A DNA stretch of 64,000 nucleotides from Owenia fusiformis (Eukaryota > Annelida > Polychaeta > Sabellida > Oweniidae): the NCBI GenBank assembly GCA_903813345.2, contig CAIIXF020000009.1:16331759-16395758 (forward strand). Direction: 5' to 3'. Within the stretch, counting starts at the first letter, position 1. Each line of letters begins with the position of its first letter. Under the pieces are notes generated by a model, which ran no database searches, was not told where the DNA came from, and was given only the letters and a program-made list of their open reading frames with translations. Both the position numbers and the translations under genes were made by a program. Shown here piece after piece: positions 42,938 through 53,556 of the stretch.

Positions 42938-43574
42938 GGTTATATATATTTTACAAGTGGATCCAAGCGACCAAGTGGGCAAGTCCATTATTTTGTTGGG
43001 GTGGCAGGATATACACATATCAATTTCCACATACTCACATTGCCTTATTTAAGAAAACCTTCTAAAAGTTTAGTAGTCAATAAATATCAGATCTGTAAAT
43101 TCCGAAATCAGAAGCGAATTCAATAAAAACCAGATTAGAATGCACAAATACCGGATCACAGATTTTTTCAATGAGTAGTCCATTTTCTCCACTTGGTCAC
43201 TCTTAGATTGAGCCAAGTTTTGGATGATTGGAGGCAGTTTTGATCAATTTTGCAAAGGGTTAATTTTATTCTCATCTGTCTCAACAAAACAGGAATATCC
43301 CAGAATTCATACAGTCATACTTCTCTTATGTAAACTATATCATTGATATAAAGCTTGGGAACATCTGATATGGTGTTCAATAGAGTAGAGTCATGTGTTC
43401 ACTGGGGACAGATCTTCACTAAAGAGGTGTTCATTATGACAGTTTTACTGTTTTGAAATCAATCGCTGGGAATTCACTATATACAAAATTGAAATGTGTG
43501 TATCATGCCACCCCTGCAAAATAATTGACTCGCCCACTTGGTCTCTTGGATCCACTTGCAAAATATATATAACC
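42938..43574. mobile_element. MITE with long inverted ends and perfect 9-bp duplication TATTTTAAA
   Basis: Left GGTTATATATATTTTACAAG + TGGATCCAAGCGACCAAGTG and the inverse of the right end (GGTTATATATATTTTGCAAG + TGGATCCAAGAGACCAAGTG) match over ~75 bp with few differences. TATTTTAAA stands on both sides (42929-42937, 43575-43583). A 9-bp duplication with extended inverted ends is typical of Mutator-like (MULE) elements. 637 bp, non-coding. It is inserted between the SGNH and recombinase parts of the retroelement relic. Confidence 0.88.
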
Positions 43575-43583
43575 TATTTTAAA

Positions 43584-44039
43584 TGTATGCGGACTGAATA
43601 AATCTTTCACCGATGATTGGTCAACAAATTAATTGTGGCCTCTCATAGATCTCTGCTGCAACTGCGCGGAGAGGAGCGATTGAGAGTGAATTCAGCTGGG
43701 GTTTATTTACACAGTCCTCAGTTAATTCGGCCAGGTTTATCAAGGTGAGGTAGGAACAATCGAAACCTTGTGAATCAAGATGCATAGATGTAGATAGTAT
43801 TCAATATGTTAGTCCAAAATGGCTGCCTTGACATTTACCCAGAATGCCAGCCTATCGTGGATATAATTGTATAATATGTTCATTGATAAGCTATTTGTAT
43901 TTCTTAAAATGTGATTTACGAGGTAACCTTACAAGTAGAAGTGATCATTATAATTAAACAGTATATATGCCGCAACTATGTATTTATTGAAACCCATCAA
44001 TCTATTATCATAATGTGTAAATCATTTTCTTTATTTTAA
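43584..44039. other. Between MITE and recombinase; one ACCCAGAATGCC module
   Basis: 43590-43780 may be linker sequence of the retroelement (not recognised). 43815-43855 has CCAAAATGGCTGCCTTGACA + TTTACCCAGAATGCC, an isolated module. Confidence 0.4.
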
Positions 44040-44041
44040 AA

Positions 44042-44708
44042 GGTTCTTTGGAAGAATTGACCATTAAGTCAGAAATACTGGTTAGGAAGGGTTTACGTCC
44101 AAACATCCTCCATTCCTTTATGGAATTTTGCAATAAGTTTGGTTTAAATTACCTCCCGACTGAAGATGAAACATTACTACTTTTTGTTACGTTTTGCTAC
44201 GAAAAAGGTTTACGACATGGTACAATTCTTAACTTCTTATATGCTGTGCGTTCCCTTCATATAGAACATGATTTTGACCTGAACATTAATCACTCTTTTA
44301 GAATCAAACGTGCATTAAAGGCAGTATTGATGGAACAGGATAATACCAATCAAAAATCAGCTATAACAGCAGATATTTTATGTTAAGTGGTACAAGCTCA
44401 CAATTTTGTCAACGTGGATCAATTAATGTTCTGCTCAGCCATGTCGATAGCATTCTTCGGTTTACTTCGTTGTTCAGAACTTCTGAATCTCAAACACAGT
44501 GATGTTACAATAATAAAGGCAGAAGCTAAAGTTGACAAACATATGATAGTTAAACTGAGTATCTCAAACACTGATTCAATAGGTAAAGGTTCAGATGTAG
44601 TGATAGGATGTACACAAAAACAGCTTTGTGCAGTTTGTTAATGACAGAAAAATACTTCGAACATAGAAGTGACAATAATGAATCTTTGTTTGTGCTCACT
44701 AATAGTAC
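44042..44708 (+). pseudogene. Tyrosine recombinase (DIRS/Ngaro/Crypton type), broken
   Basis: Plus-strand frame EELTIKSEILVRKGLRPNIL, FMEFCNKFGLNYLPTEDETL, LFVTFCYEKGLRHGTILNFL and YAVRSLHIEHDFDL is a typical N-terminal (core-binding) domain of retroelement tyrosine recombinases. After a TAA at 44384-44386 it continues in frame: MVQAHNFVNVDQLMFCSAMS, IAFFGLLRCSELLNLKHSDV, where FGLLRCSEL carries the first catalytic Arg. A further TAA at 44639, then MTEKYFEHRSDNNESLFVLT. The HxxR and Tyr parts are missing: the sequence is cut by a hairpin element at 44709. The stop codons and truncation make it inactive. Confidence 0.78.
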
Positions 44709-44758
44709 AATAACGTCATTTCAAAGGGCAATATAGTGCCCGCAGAAATGACGTTATT
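44709..44758. repeat. Hairpin AATAACGTCATTTC...GAAATGACGTTATT
   Basis: Perfect 14-bp arms with an inner GGGCAATATAGTGCCC hairpin. It marks the left edge of unrelated sequence that truncates the recombinase. Related TGTCATTATTGCCCG, GTCATTAACGCCCG motifs continue to ~44935, so this is likely the end of a small element. Confidence 0.75.
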
Positions 44759-45045
44759 ACTATTATTACCACCGTTAATGCCCAGGGCTGAAATAGCAAA
44801 TTTGAAATAGAAAATCTTACGCACTGAACGATATCACTTTTCCTGGGAAACATAGCCGGGCGGATAATGTCATTATTGCCCGACTAAAGTCATTAACGCC
44901 CGACACAATATTGCTCACGTCAATATAGCAATTTAAATGCCTTCTCAACTAGTACTAAAACCCCTAGAACAGGCCCTGCAAGGTGGTTATAATGGGTGTT
45001 TATTAAACAGATCTTGTTTTATAGATCATGTGAAAATATCCATGG

Positions 45046-45121
45046 CTATGTTAGGTTATGACTCGAGTAAGTACCACCAACTTCTATGTTAGGTTATGAC
45101 TCGAGTAAGTACCACCAACTT
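45046..45121. repeat. Tandem 38-bp duplication
   Basis: CTATGTTAGGTTATGACTCG + AGTAAGTACCACCAACTT occurs twice back to back without a mismatch. Confidence 0.85.
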
Positions 45122-45649
45122 CAGGTGGTTACGTTGGTCTGAAAGACTGGGAGATAAAAGCCATGGGGAGGTGGTCTAGCCAATGTTATCAACGTTATGT
45201 GAGCAAGTTATCAGCTAAATTAACTGAATGTTGATATTCAAGGGTATAATATTATTGAGATGTGATAACTCTGAAACGATGAGCTAAGGATGTAAGTAAT
45301 TGTTGGGCGATCTTTGGGCGGTTTTTATAAAAGTGTTTATGTTCAAATGTTATTTTAAGTTTACATAGTATAATAAAGCATCCGCTCATTTTAAGCCCAA
45401 CACATTTCTTACTGTTTCAATATTTGTAATTATATTGATATGCAATAACATTTATGATAAATTATATGATGGATGTGATAATTATGAGCTTTTCAGTAAA
45501 TCCTGTTAAGCGAGACATGGTTAGATCCATGTGACAGCTTATCATTTAATGGTTATACTGTACATATTCTGGCAAGAAAGTCTAAAAATAGTAACTCAAA
45601 TGTTTATTCTGGACGCATTGCTATCATAATTGGGATGGGGCTAAGTTTA
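45122..45649. other. EPRS intron, no gene
   Basis: Nothing recognised. The LINE frame begins to be readable at about 45600. Confidence 0.45.
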
Positions 45650-46144
45650 ATGAGGTTGAAAGTATGTGGGTCGCTTGGAAAGAAAGGGTTATTAAGGCGG
45701 GAAATGAATCGGTGGGGATGAAAACTGTTAATGCAAACTGCAGAAGCTTTTGGGACAATGACATTAAGCAACTGATTAAGAATAGAAAAGGATCCAATAA
45801 GTTCCATAGATATTGGTCCCAAATGAAGTCCTCTGACGAAAATGTTCTTCAAGAGCTCTGGGAGAACTATATTGATTTAAAACAGCAAGTTCGTAAAAAG
45901 ATCCAAGTCAACCATGTAGCTAACCATATTAAAGATATCACACTTAATGCAAAATGTAAGTCTAAATCCTCAAAAGGCTTCTGGAAAACACTGACTAAAT
46001 TTAACAAGAAAAGCAACTATCCTATACAAATTAAAGACCCAAATTGTCCTGAAATTCTGATCACTGACCTTAAAGAGGTTCAAGCCATCATTCTGGAGTG
46101 TTGGAAAAATCTAGGAATCAAAAGTAAAAATCCGAAATTTCAAA
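45650..46144 (+). pseudogene. LINE ORF2 middle part (between endonuclease and RT), first segment
   Basis: The plus frame from 45664 reads a basic region with RSFWDNDIKQLIKNRKGSNK, WENYIDLKQQVRKKIQVNHV and SKGFWKTLTKFNKKS: the K.FW..L...F linker that precedes RT in many LINEs. It ends at KSKNPKFQ, where a CCCATCGAAC-family element interrupts. The RT continues at 46878. The endonuclease is missing (5' truncation). Confidence 0.8.
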
Positions 46145-46875
46145 CCAGAACAACGGCAACGCCAAAGCGTAGCGAATCCCATCGAACAGAAATGGCTGGC
46201 ATTTTTACAAACGAAATATATAGCAAATATCATAAAATAATACACATAAGAAAGGCCACCATTTTCAAAATGGTTGCTCACTAGCCAAGCTGTCATCAGA
46301 AGAAGTAATATGCTTTTTTTATAGTAATCACATACCAAATATGAACAAAATCGCTCCACTACTTTTCGAGTTATAGTAAATACTTTAAAATGGTGGACAT
46401 TTTTCAAAATGGCCACCTTCTACTAAAAGTGTCATTAGACAGTGTGCCATGCTTATATTATTCATATACCAAATATGAACGAAATCGTTCCACTACTTTT
46501 TGAGTTACAGCAAAAATCATAAAATAAAAAGTAAAGGCCGCCATTTTTCAAGATGGCTGCCATGTGCTTCTTTAATATCTACATTTCTAGCTTTATCAAT
46601 GTCCTATATAATTTTTTTACATTTAAAACATATTGCTATTACAGTTTTACATATTGCACCTAAATTACTGTAAAATTGGCTCATTTCTAAATGAGCGGCC
46701 ATTTTGAAAATCGGGTTTCGAGCAGAACTTCTACTCCCAAAGGGTATATGTGTACAAAATATGAACAAAATCGGGCCAACGGTATTTGAGTTATTGCCCG
46801 GACGGACTGACGGACATACGGACGGACTGAGGCGTTCCCTATATCCCTCCGAACTTCGTTCGAATGGGATAATTA
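46145..46875 (+). mobile_element. CCCATCGAAC-family tandem-repeat element, copy 4, inserted in the LINE
   Basis: Left CCAGAACAACGGCAACGCCA; right CCGAACTTCGTTCGAATGGG + ATAATTA. Two ~130-bp units, right arm GTAAAGGCCGCCATTTTTCA, then a CCCGGACGGACTGACGGACA minisatellite. The shortest complete copy. It splits the RT pseudogene, so it was mobile after that LINE landed. Confidence 0.87.
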
Positions 46876-46877
46876 AT

Positions 46878-48080
46878 GTCCTGGCTGAATAGGTAAGACT
46901 ATTAGAAGCAGCTAATGATATTTCAGGGGATGCACTTACAGATATAACATTTGAGATGGGTGATATTAGAAATATTATTTCTGGTCTCAAATAACGGCAA
47001 AGCTTCAGGCATTGACCAAATCCCCAATGAGTTTATTAAGCAGGCTAAAGATTTTCTCATCAAGCCCCTTTTTGACCTCTTTAAACTTCTCATCAAGCCC
47101 CTTTTTGACCTCTTTAAACTGATAAAAATACATGAAACAATTCCTGATGAATGGAAATATGATATTCTCAAACCCCTTCATAAAGATAATGACCGTAAAA
47201 TCCTTGATAACTATCGAGGAATAACCATTACATCAAATGTATACAAAGTATTTTCCAGCAGTTTAGAATCTAAAATGTCTCATTTTCAAAGTCATAACCT
47301 CCTTGGACACTTACAAGGTGCCTTTCAAAAGGGTAAGCACTTAAAAAACTACATATTCACATTGAAAGGATTATGAAGTACGAGAAAGTCAAATAGGTTG
47401 AAAAGATATTTGTCATTTATTGATATCTCGAAGGCATTTGATGTATTAGACAGGGATATGCTCTTCATAAAGCTTTGGGAACGAGGAATCCAGGGTAAAC
47501 TTTGGAGAACGTTAAAACACCTTTACTCTAATGTCCATTGCAGTGTCCTGTTTGGTAATATTTCTACAATCAGTTTGATTCCAAGACTGGTGTTAAACAA
47601 GGGTGTATTCTCTCACCTACATTATTTTCAGTAGTTATGTCTGATTTGGAAGATACTTTAATGTCCCCAGGTCTTGGCATTCCATTTGAAGGGTCCCACA
47701 TCCCCACATTATTATTCGCAGATGACATTGTTCTTTTAGCAAAAGATGAGAATGGATTAAAAGAGTTGTTATTAAAGTAAAGTTAATAATTTTGGCATAA
47801 AATGGGGATTTAAATTTAGCAGTAAGAAGTCAAAAGTCATGATTATAGGGAAAAGGGTTGACAGTGACAGGGTATGGAAACTAAGCGACTTAAAACTGAG
47901 TGAAGTTAGGGAATATAAATACCTTGGATATATGTTCCATAGTAACCTTAAAGATTCATTCCATATCAATAATTTTTTACATGAGAAAGCATGTAAGATG
48001 ATTAATTACATAGCATCTACCCTCACTAAGCATTGTAATGTGAAACAAATTGAATCCTCCAAACCTTTTCTATCCTGATG
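46878..48080 (+). pseudogene. LINE reverse transcriptase, second segment, multiply broken
   Basis: Readable pieces: EAANDISGDALTDITFEMGD, NGKASGIDQIPNEFIKQAKD (RT block 1), IPDEWKYDILKPLHKDND, DNYRGITITSNVYKVFSSSL, LSFIDISKAFDVLDRDMLF (block A), FADDIVLLAKDENGLKEL with the catalytic DD at ~47720, and EYKYLGYMFHSNLKDSFHIN. Frameshifts at ~46990, 47376, 47634 and 47780. A 33-bp in-frame tandem duplication at ~47056-47122 repeats LLIKPLFDLFK. Clearly dead. It ends at the inverted-repeat element at 48089. Confidence 0.85.
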
Positions 48081-48088
48081 TGATAGCA

Positions 48089-50158
48089 TAATCATATATA
48101 TACTTTCCATATTCAGCAAAACATGGGGAAATGTTTTAATATAGTCAATATTGATAATTTAAAAATGTAGTGCTCATTTCCAGTAAGCTGCCATCTTTCA
48201 AGATTTTACTCAGGAAGTGATGGCATTGACTCTCAACTTTCATGACCTTGCATATAACAGTATAGGAAAATAGCCTTTTAGACGAGTGATCCTTACTTTA
48301 TGCGCAAAAATATGTTCAGAGCTTGTCAGCTTAGAATAAAAGAAGAGACTTTTAGAAGGATTAAATCATAGACAAAATTGAAAAGAATATTCAGCTGGTT
48401 TTGTAATTCTTAACAAGGCATTAACATGACAAAATGTCACCACATAAAACAATTTGGTCAATTTAAAGCAAGTTGAAAAAATACCTCTTTGACTTTTTTT
48501 GACATTGAGAAGGTCATTGAAGGTCAAATGTCAAATGTAAAGTCAGATTTGAACTTCTGAGAACATGTAGATGATTTTGAAAAAAAAATTAAGTAAATTT
48601 GAAGCAATTTGAAAAAAGACCTTTTTGACCTTGAAAAGGTCATTGAGGGTCAAATGTCAAATCTAAAGTCAGATTTGAACTTCTGAGAACATGTAGATGA
48701 TTTTGAAAAAAAAATTAAGTAAATTTGAAGCAAGTTGAAAAAAGACCTTTTTGACCTTGAAGGTCAAAGGTCAAATCTAAAGTCAGATTTGAACTTCTGA
48801 GAACTTGTAAAGTCAAATTTGAACTTCTGAAAAGATGTAGATGATTTTGAAAAAAAAAATTGGTCAATTTGAAGCAAGTTGAAAACAGACCTTTTTGACC
48901 TTTTTGACCTTGAGAAGGTCATTAAAGGTGAAATGTCAAATCTAAAGTCAGATTTGAATTTCTAAGAACATGTAGATGATTTTGAAAAAAAAAATTAGTC
49001 AATTTGAAGCAAGTTGAAAAAAGACCTTTTTGACCTTTTTTGACCTTGAGAAGGTCATTGAAGGTCAAATGTCAAATCTAAAGTCAAATCTTAAGTCATA
49101 TTTGAATTTCTGAGAACATGTAGATGATTTTGAAAAAAAAATTTAGTCAATTTGAAGCAAGATGAAAAAATACCTTTTTGACCTTTTTTGACATTGAGAA
49201 GGTCATTGAAGGTCAAATGTCAAATCTAAAGTCAGATTTGAATTTCTGATAACATGTAGATGATTTTGAAAAAAAAATTTAGTCAATTTGAAGCAAGTTG
49301 AAAAAAGACCTTTTTGACCTTTTTTGACTTTTTGTGCTTTTTTTAGACCTTGAGAAGGTCATTGAAGGTCAAATGTCAAATCTTAAGTCAAATCTTAAGT
49401 CAGATTTGAATTTCTGAGAACACATAGATGATTTTGAAAAAAAAATTTAGTCAATTTGAAGCAAGTTGAAAACAGACCTTTTTGACCTTGAGAAGGTCAT
49501 TGAAGGTCAAATGTCAAATCTAAAGTCAGATTTGAAGGTCAAATGTCAAATCTAAAGTCAAATCTAAAGTCAGATTTGAATTTCTGAGAACATGTAGATG
49601 ATTTTGAAAAAAAATTTAGTCAATGTGAAGCAAGTTGAAAAAGACCTTTTTGACCTTGAGAAGGTCATTGAAGGTCAAATGTCAAATCTAAAGTCAGATT
49701 TGAACTTCTGAGAACATGTAGATGATTTAGAAAAAAATTGAAGTCAACCTAAACAGTATTTGTTATGTTATAGGAAGTTGTAAGAAATTGTTACAGACGC
49801 CGGACGCCAACCGCCGGACCCCAACTGCCGGACGCCAACCGCCGGACGCCAACCACCAACCGCCGGACGCCAACCGCCGTCGCAAAAAAACGGAGACCAT
49901 AACAATATGTCACCACTTTTGGTGGTGACATAAAAAAAAACGGAGACCATAACAATATGTCACCACTTTTGGTGGTGACATAATAGCTCCTTATAGTGTT
50001 ATAAGCAAAGTTGAGAGTCGATGACATCACTTCCTGAGTGAAATATTAAAAGATGGCAGCCTACTGGAATTCTGCACTACATTTTCAAGTGATCAATACT
50101 GACCATATCAAAACATATTTCCCTGTTTTGCTAAGTATGGAAAGTATATATATGGTTA
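48089..50158. mobile_element. 2.1 kb element with ~180-bp inverted ends, carrying a nested tandem-repeat element
   Basis: Left TAATCATATATATACTTTCC ... GCAAAACATGGGGAAATGTT ... AGGAAGTGATG.CAT.GACT ... AACAGTATAGGAAA and the inverse of 50158-49985 match throughout ~180 bp with scattered differences. The nested CACCAC-hairpin element occupies most of the interior. No clear flanking duplication. Fragments of the same terminal repeat are at 12195-12340. Confidence 0.75.
48411..49983 (+). mobile_element. CACCAC-hairpin family element with nine ~140-bp units
   Basis: Left end ACAAGGCATTAACATGACAA + AATGTCACCACA. The core repeats TGACCTTGAGAAGGTCATTG, AAGGTCAAATGTCAAATCTA, AAGTCAGATTTGAACTTCTG, AGAACATGTAGATGATTTTG + AAAAAAAATT, with the ATGTAGATGATTTTG box near 48569, 48693, 48836, 48971, 49122, 49256, 49430, 49595 and 49718. 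Next a GCCGGACGCCAACC minisatellite (49798-49880) and a duplicated right hairpin ACAATATGTCACCACTTTTG + GTGGTGACAT (49902-49930 and 49953-49981). Confidence 0.85.
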
Positions 50159-50204
50159 TTATAAGCTACCATATTAGGAGAGAAATGGTCTGGCCAGGAA
50201 TATT

Positions 50205-50744
50205 CCTTTAATGGCAGTATTAAAGAATCTGAAGTATATGCTGCTTTTAATAAAGTTAAAGCTCACAAAGCTCCTGGAATGGATGGGTTACCTTCTAATA
50301 TCATTAAGAATTGCAGTATATTAGTCCCTGAATTCACATCCCTTTTTAATCACATCTTTTTTCATGGTGATTACCCTAATGAATGGAGTATAGGTACGTC
50401 AATAACTCTCTTTAAACAAGGTTGTAGATTTAATCCTGATAACTATAGGGGAATAAATGTCTCAGCAAGTATAGGAAATATCTTTGATAGAGTAATATAA
50501 AACAGACTTGTTTTTATGCCGAAATGTTAGATATTCAAGATCCACTTCAAGGTGCTTATAAATCTGGACATCAAACAACAGATAATTTATATATTTTAAA
50601 CACAATCATAACCCGTTATAAGCTTATGAAAAAGCCATTATACTGTATTATGATAGATTTTCAAAAAGCATTTGACTATGTTAATAGAGTGGCACTTTAT
50701 GTATAAACTATGTAAATCGGGAATATCACCTGATTCTAATATGT
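50205..50744 (+). pseudogene. LINE reverse transcriptase (second copy/family), first segment
   Basis: Pieces: KAPGMDGLPSNIIKNC (RT entry block), FHGDYPNEWSIGTSITLFKQ, NPDNYRGINVSASIGNIFDR, then after a shift LQGAYKSGHQTTDNLYILNT and PLYCIMIDFQKAFDYVNR (block A, with the catalytic D). Frames break at 50500 and 50706. It reads to ...FKVI before a LINE tail interrupts at ~50745. Confidence 0.82.
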
Positions 50745-50930
50745 TCAAGGTTATATATATATATATCTTTTATTGACTCCTTAGATGTCATATCATGACA
50801 TATTAGTCACTAAGGTAGAGCAGTTCTTCCCATTGTCGAGATGAAGAACTGGTATTTTTATCCTGGCTAGAACCATAGACAATTCTAGCCAGCGCCAGCC
50901 TTTTATCGAGTTAGCAGCACTCTAGTATAA
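50745..50930 (-). mobile_element. LINE 3'-UTR fragment with (TA)n tail, inserted in the RT pseudogene
   Basis: TTATATATATATATATCTTT + TATTGACTCCTTAGATGTCA matches the 3' end at 23306-23345; the rest is 3' UTR sequence with no ORF left. RT text resumes immediately after it (SMYEKSKACLK). Confidence 0.7.
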
Positions 50931-51237
50931 CAAGTATGTATGAAAAGTCAAAAGCATGCCTTAAATTAAAAGAAGGTGTCACCCCTGCTTTCGAAACAAA
51001 TGTTGGAGTAAGGCAGGGCTCTGTACTTAGTACTTATTTATTCAACCATTTCCTTGATGATTTAAGAGATAATCTACCAAAATAAAATGGTATTCAATTT
51101 GATGGAAATATGTTAAACCACTTACTTTGGGCTGACGATCTTATTTTGATGTCAAATAGTAAAGATGGCGCTCAAACTTTGCTCAATTGTCTTTTTGATT
51201 TTTGTAAGAGATATACTCTTATAGTTAACACAATCAT
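50931..51237 (+). pseudogene. LINE reverse transcriptase, second segment with ADD box
   Basis: Continues the frame: SMYEKSKACLKLKEGVTPAF, ETNVGVRQGSVLSTYLFNHF (RQG.VLS block), one stop, then NHLLWADDLILMSNSKDGAQ with catalytic ADD at ~51130-51138, and CKRYTLIVNT. It is cut at 51237 by the inverted-repeat element that follows. It does not resume immediately on the other side (53963). Confidence 0.82.
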
Positions 51238-52081
51238 GGTGTTATAGCATGACGGTTACGTCAAGGCGATTTGCAAAAATTTGCGCTAACGATCACAAAA
51301 AATGGCGGATGGGAAAGACAGCATGTCCTCTTTCTCGCCTGTAGGCAAGATTCACAGATAAGATTTCCTTTTCAACTAGTTCCATTCGGTGACGTATTTA
51401 TGGATGGTTATAAAGACTGAGTCAAATTTGCCAGGTGGTTTACTAGAAGCGGAATATAAGCTGTAAACTTACCCAATGAGATGTCCAAGTTCATATTTTT
51501 TAGTCCATTCTCGTGATTTCTCAGTATATATGCCTCAGAGCCCCTCAAACTATTAACAGTAAGTAAACTGTGTATAAACAAGCCATAAAATGACAAATCC
51601 AGAACAGGAACGTGGTCATATTGTAAATAATAAGGTTTCAAATGCAATGTCGTTAGACGACTACGTATGAATTCTATGGACGGTAACGTATTGTATTAGA
51701 TGTACATTAGATATTTAGCGGACGGTTACGTGCATGTACATCTTTCAAGTTAAGGTTGCTAGTTCTGATAGCCTCTTTCAATGTTATTGTAATAATGGGT
51801 AAGAAATGGAATATTGAATTGCTTATATTTGTTTTCAGGACTCGCAAGAGTGTTTGAGCCTCTATAGGGCAAGGAAAAAATTGTGTCTTGCTTTATTTAT
51901 GAAACCAATTTAAGTCAAAAAGATAGCAATTAAGAGGCAAAAGAAGAATTAGCATCAAGTACTGATGAATATATCAAAATTAATAACAATGAAAATGGGA
52001 TACATATTTGAATGAGGTTCGCGTAACCGTTAATCAATTTTTTGCGTAACCGCAAATTAAAAATACAATATTATGGCTTAA

Positions 52082-53556
52082 GGATGCAGTACCGGGTCTA
52101 TTTTCACCTCTGTTTGCGCAGGTTTTACTTCCGGTTTGAGTAGAGCTAGCTCCAAAAAATGTCAGTTTTGCATTTTTAGATTGTCCCATAGTCCTGCTTC
52201 AAATGCCTTTCAAAATATATAAAGAGAGCAATGTATACTTAATAAAATGATTTTTGTTTCTTCCTACGGTCATAATTGATGATCTTATAGCTAGAATTGT
52301 GCAAAAACTTCTCTAAATATAGCCGGTGGTTTTCATACAAGCACAGCTAAGACTGTTGTTAATTAACTCGCTATAGCTAATTTTGTTCCAGTCAGCACCA
52401 TCTATCTATATTATTAGTCTTATAACTAATTTTGGCTACTCACTAAATAATACAGGCACTGTCATGGTATTCTCATATATCGTGGACTACTCTCTCTAGT
52501 GAACACCTGTATCTAGTGAACATCTGTGTCTAGAGAACACCTGTATCTAGTGAACACCTGTGACTACTGAACACCAATTCTAAGCACATTATCAACTTAT
52601 TGCAGCGCAGCAAAACCTGTACCTAGTGAACACTTTTCTCTTGTTAACACATGTGTTATGAACACCTGTGTCTCAAGAACACCTTTTTCTAGTGAACACC
52701 AATACACAGCACATAATCCACTGACTGCAGTGTAGTTAAACCTGTATCTATTTGAGCATCATTCTAACGTGAACACCAGTGTCTAGTGAACACCCGAGTT
52801 TGGTGAACACCAATTTTAAGCACATAATCCACTGACTGCAGTGCAATAAAACCTGTCTCTAGTGAGCACCTTTCAGGATCCCTATTTATCTCAAAGGGGC
52901 TTGAATACACAAAAAGCCAATAAATGGCAAAAAAGCATAATTTTTCATTTAGTCAAAAGTATATGTCTAACAAAAATAATGAGAAAATTAAAAAGATAAA
53001 TTAATGATTTTGAAAAGATTCCAGCATGGGGGGGGGGGGTTTCGATAATCCCCAACCAGCTACGCATCTGTGATGTTTTCTATAATACTTTTCTTTATTA
53101 TTTACCATGTCACCACCCAATAGGTGACATATTTTGATCATCACAGATTTGAAATGGCGTTTCCATCTGCCTGTCGGTCTGACCAGGTTTTGGTATAACT
53201 CAGTTACCATGGCAACGGTACTCACATCTTTGAAAAATGGTGCATGGTAACTAAAACAATAGGACAAGAAAAGACTCATTGTTAACTTTAATCTTGTGTA
53301 ACAAATTATATTCATAAAATGTCCAAATGGGAGGATTTTCATATTAGGGTAGCAGATTATGTTACTTTCTGATAGATTTACATGTAAAAAGGAACATTTT
53401 GGTCGGGTAAAAGAAAATTTTAAATTGAAATAACCAGACAATCAATTTTCTTCATATTGCACTTGGATGATGATAATATCATAGTGATACATTGTAAAAA
53501 ATATGAGCAAAATCTAATGTCTCAAACTTAAGTTACGCTGACCCGGTACTGCATCC
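52082..53556. mobile_element. TTAA-flanked element with GGATGCAGTACCGGGTC ends
   Basis: GGATGCAGTACCGGGTC at 52082 and its exact inverse ending at 53556 are bordered by TTAA on each side (52078-52081, 53557-53560). TTAA duplication with short perfect inverted ends fits piggyBac/Kolobok-like elements. Length 1475 bp; the minus frame 53001-53441 (146 aa) is not recognised and is probably not transposase. Confidence 0.82.
52490..52875. repeat. AGTGAACACCTGTNTCT minisatellite with ~120-bp higher order
   Basis: Sixteen or so GTGAACACCTGTATCTA-type 15-16 bp repeats. A longer segment (CACCAATTCTAAGCACAT..., GCAGCGCAGCAAAACCTGTA) recurs three times at ~120-bp spacing. Confidence 0.8.

Noticed and set aside
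51408-51647. 79-codon minus frame inside the GGTGTTATAGC element
   Set aside because: No motif recognised; not extendable; no evidence of transposase.
53001-53441. 146-codon minus-strand frame as transposase of the TTAA element
   Set aside because: No DDE/D-like spacing or piggyBac motif recognised; starts in a poly-G tract.
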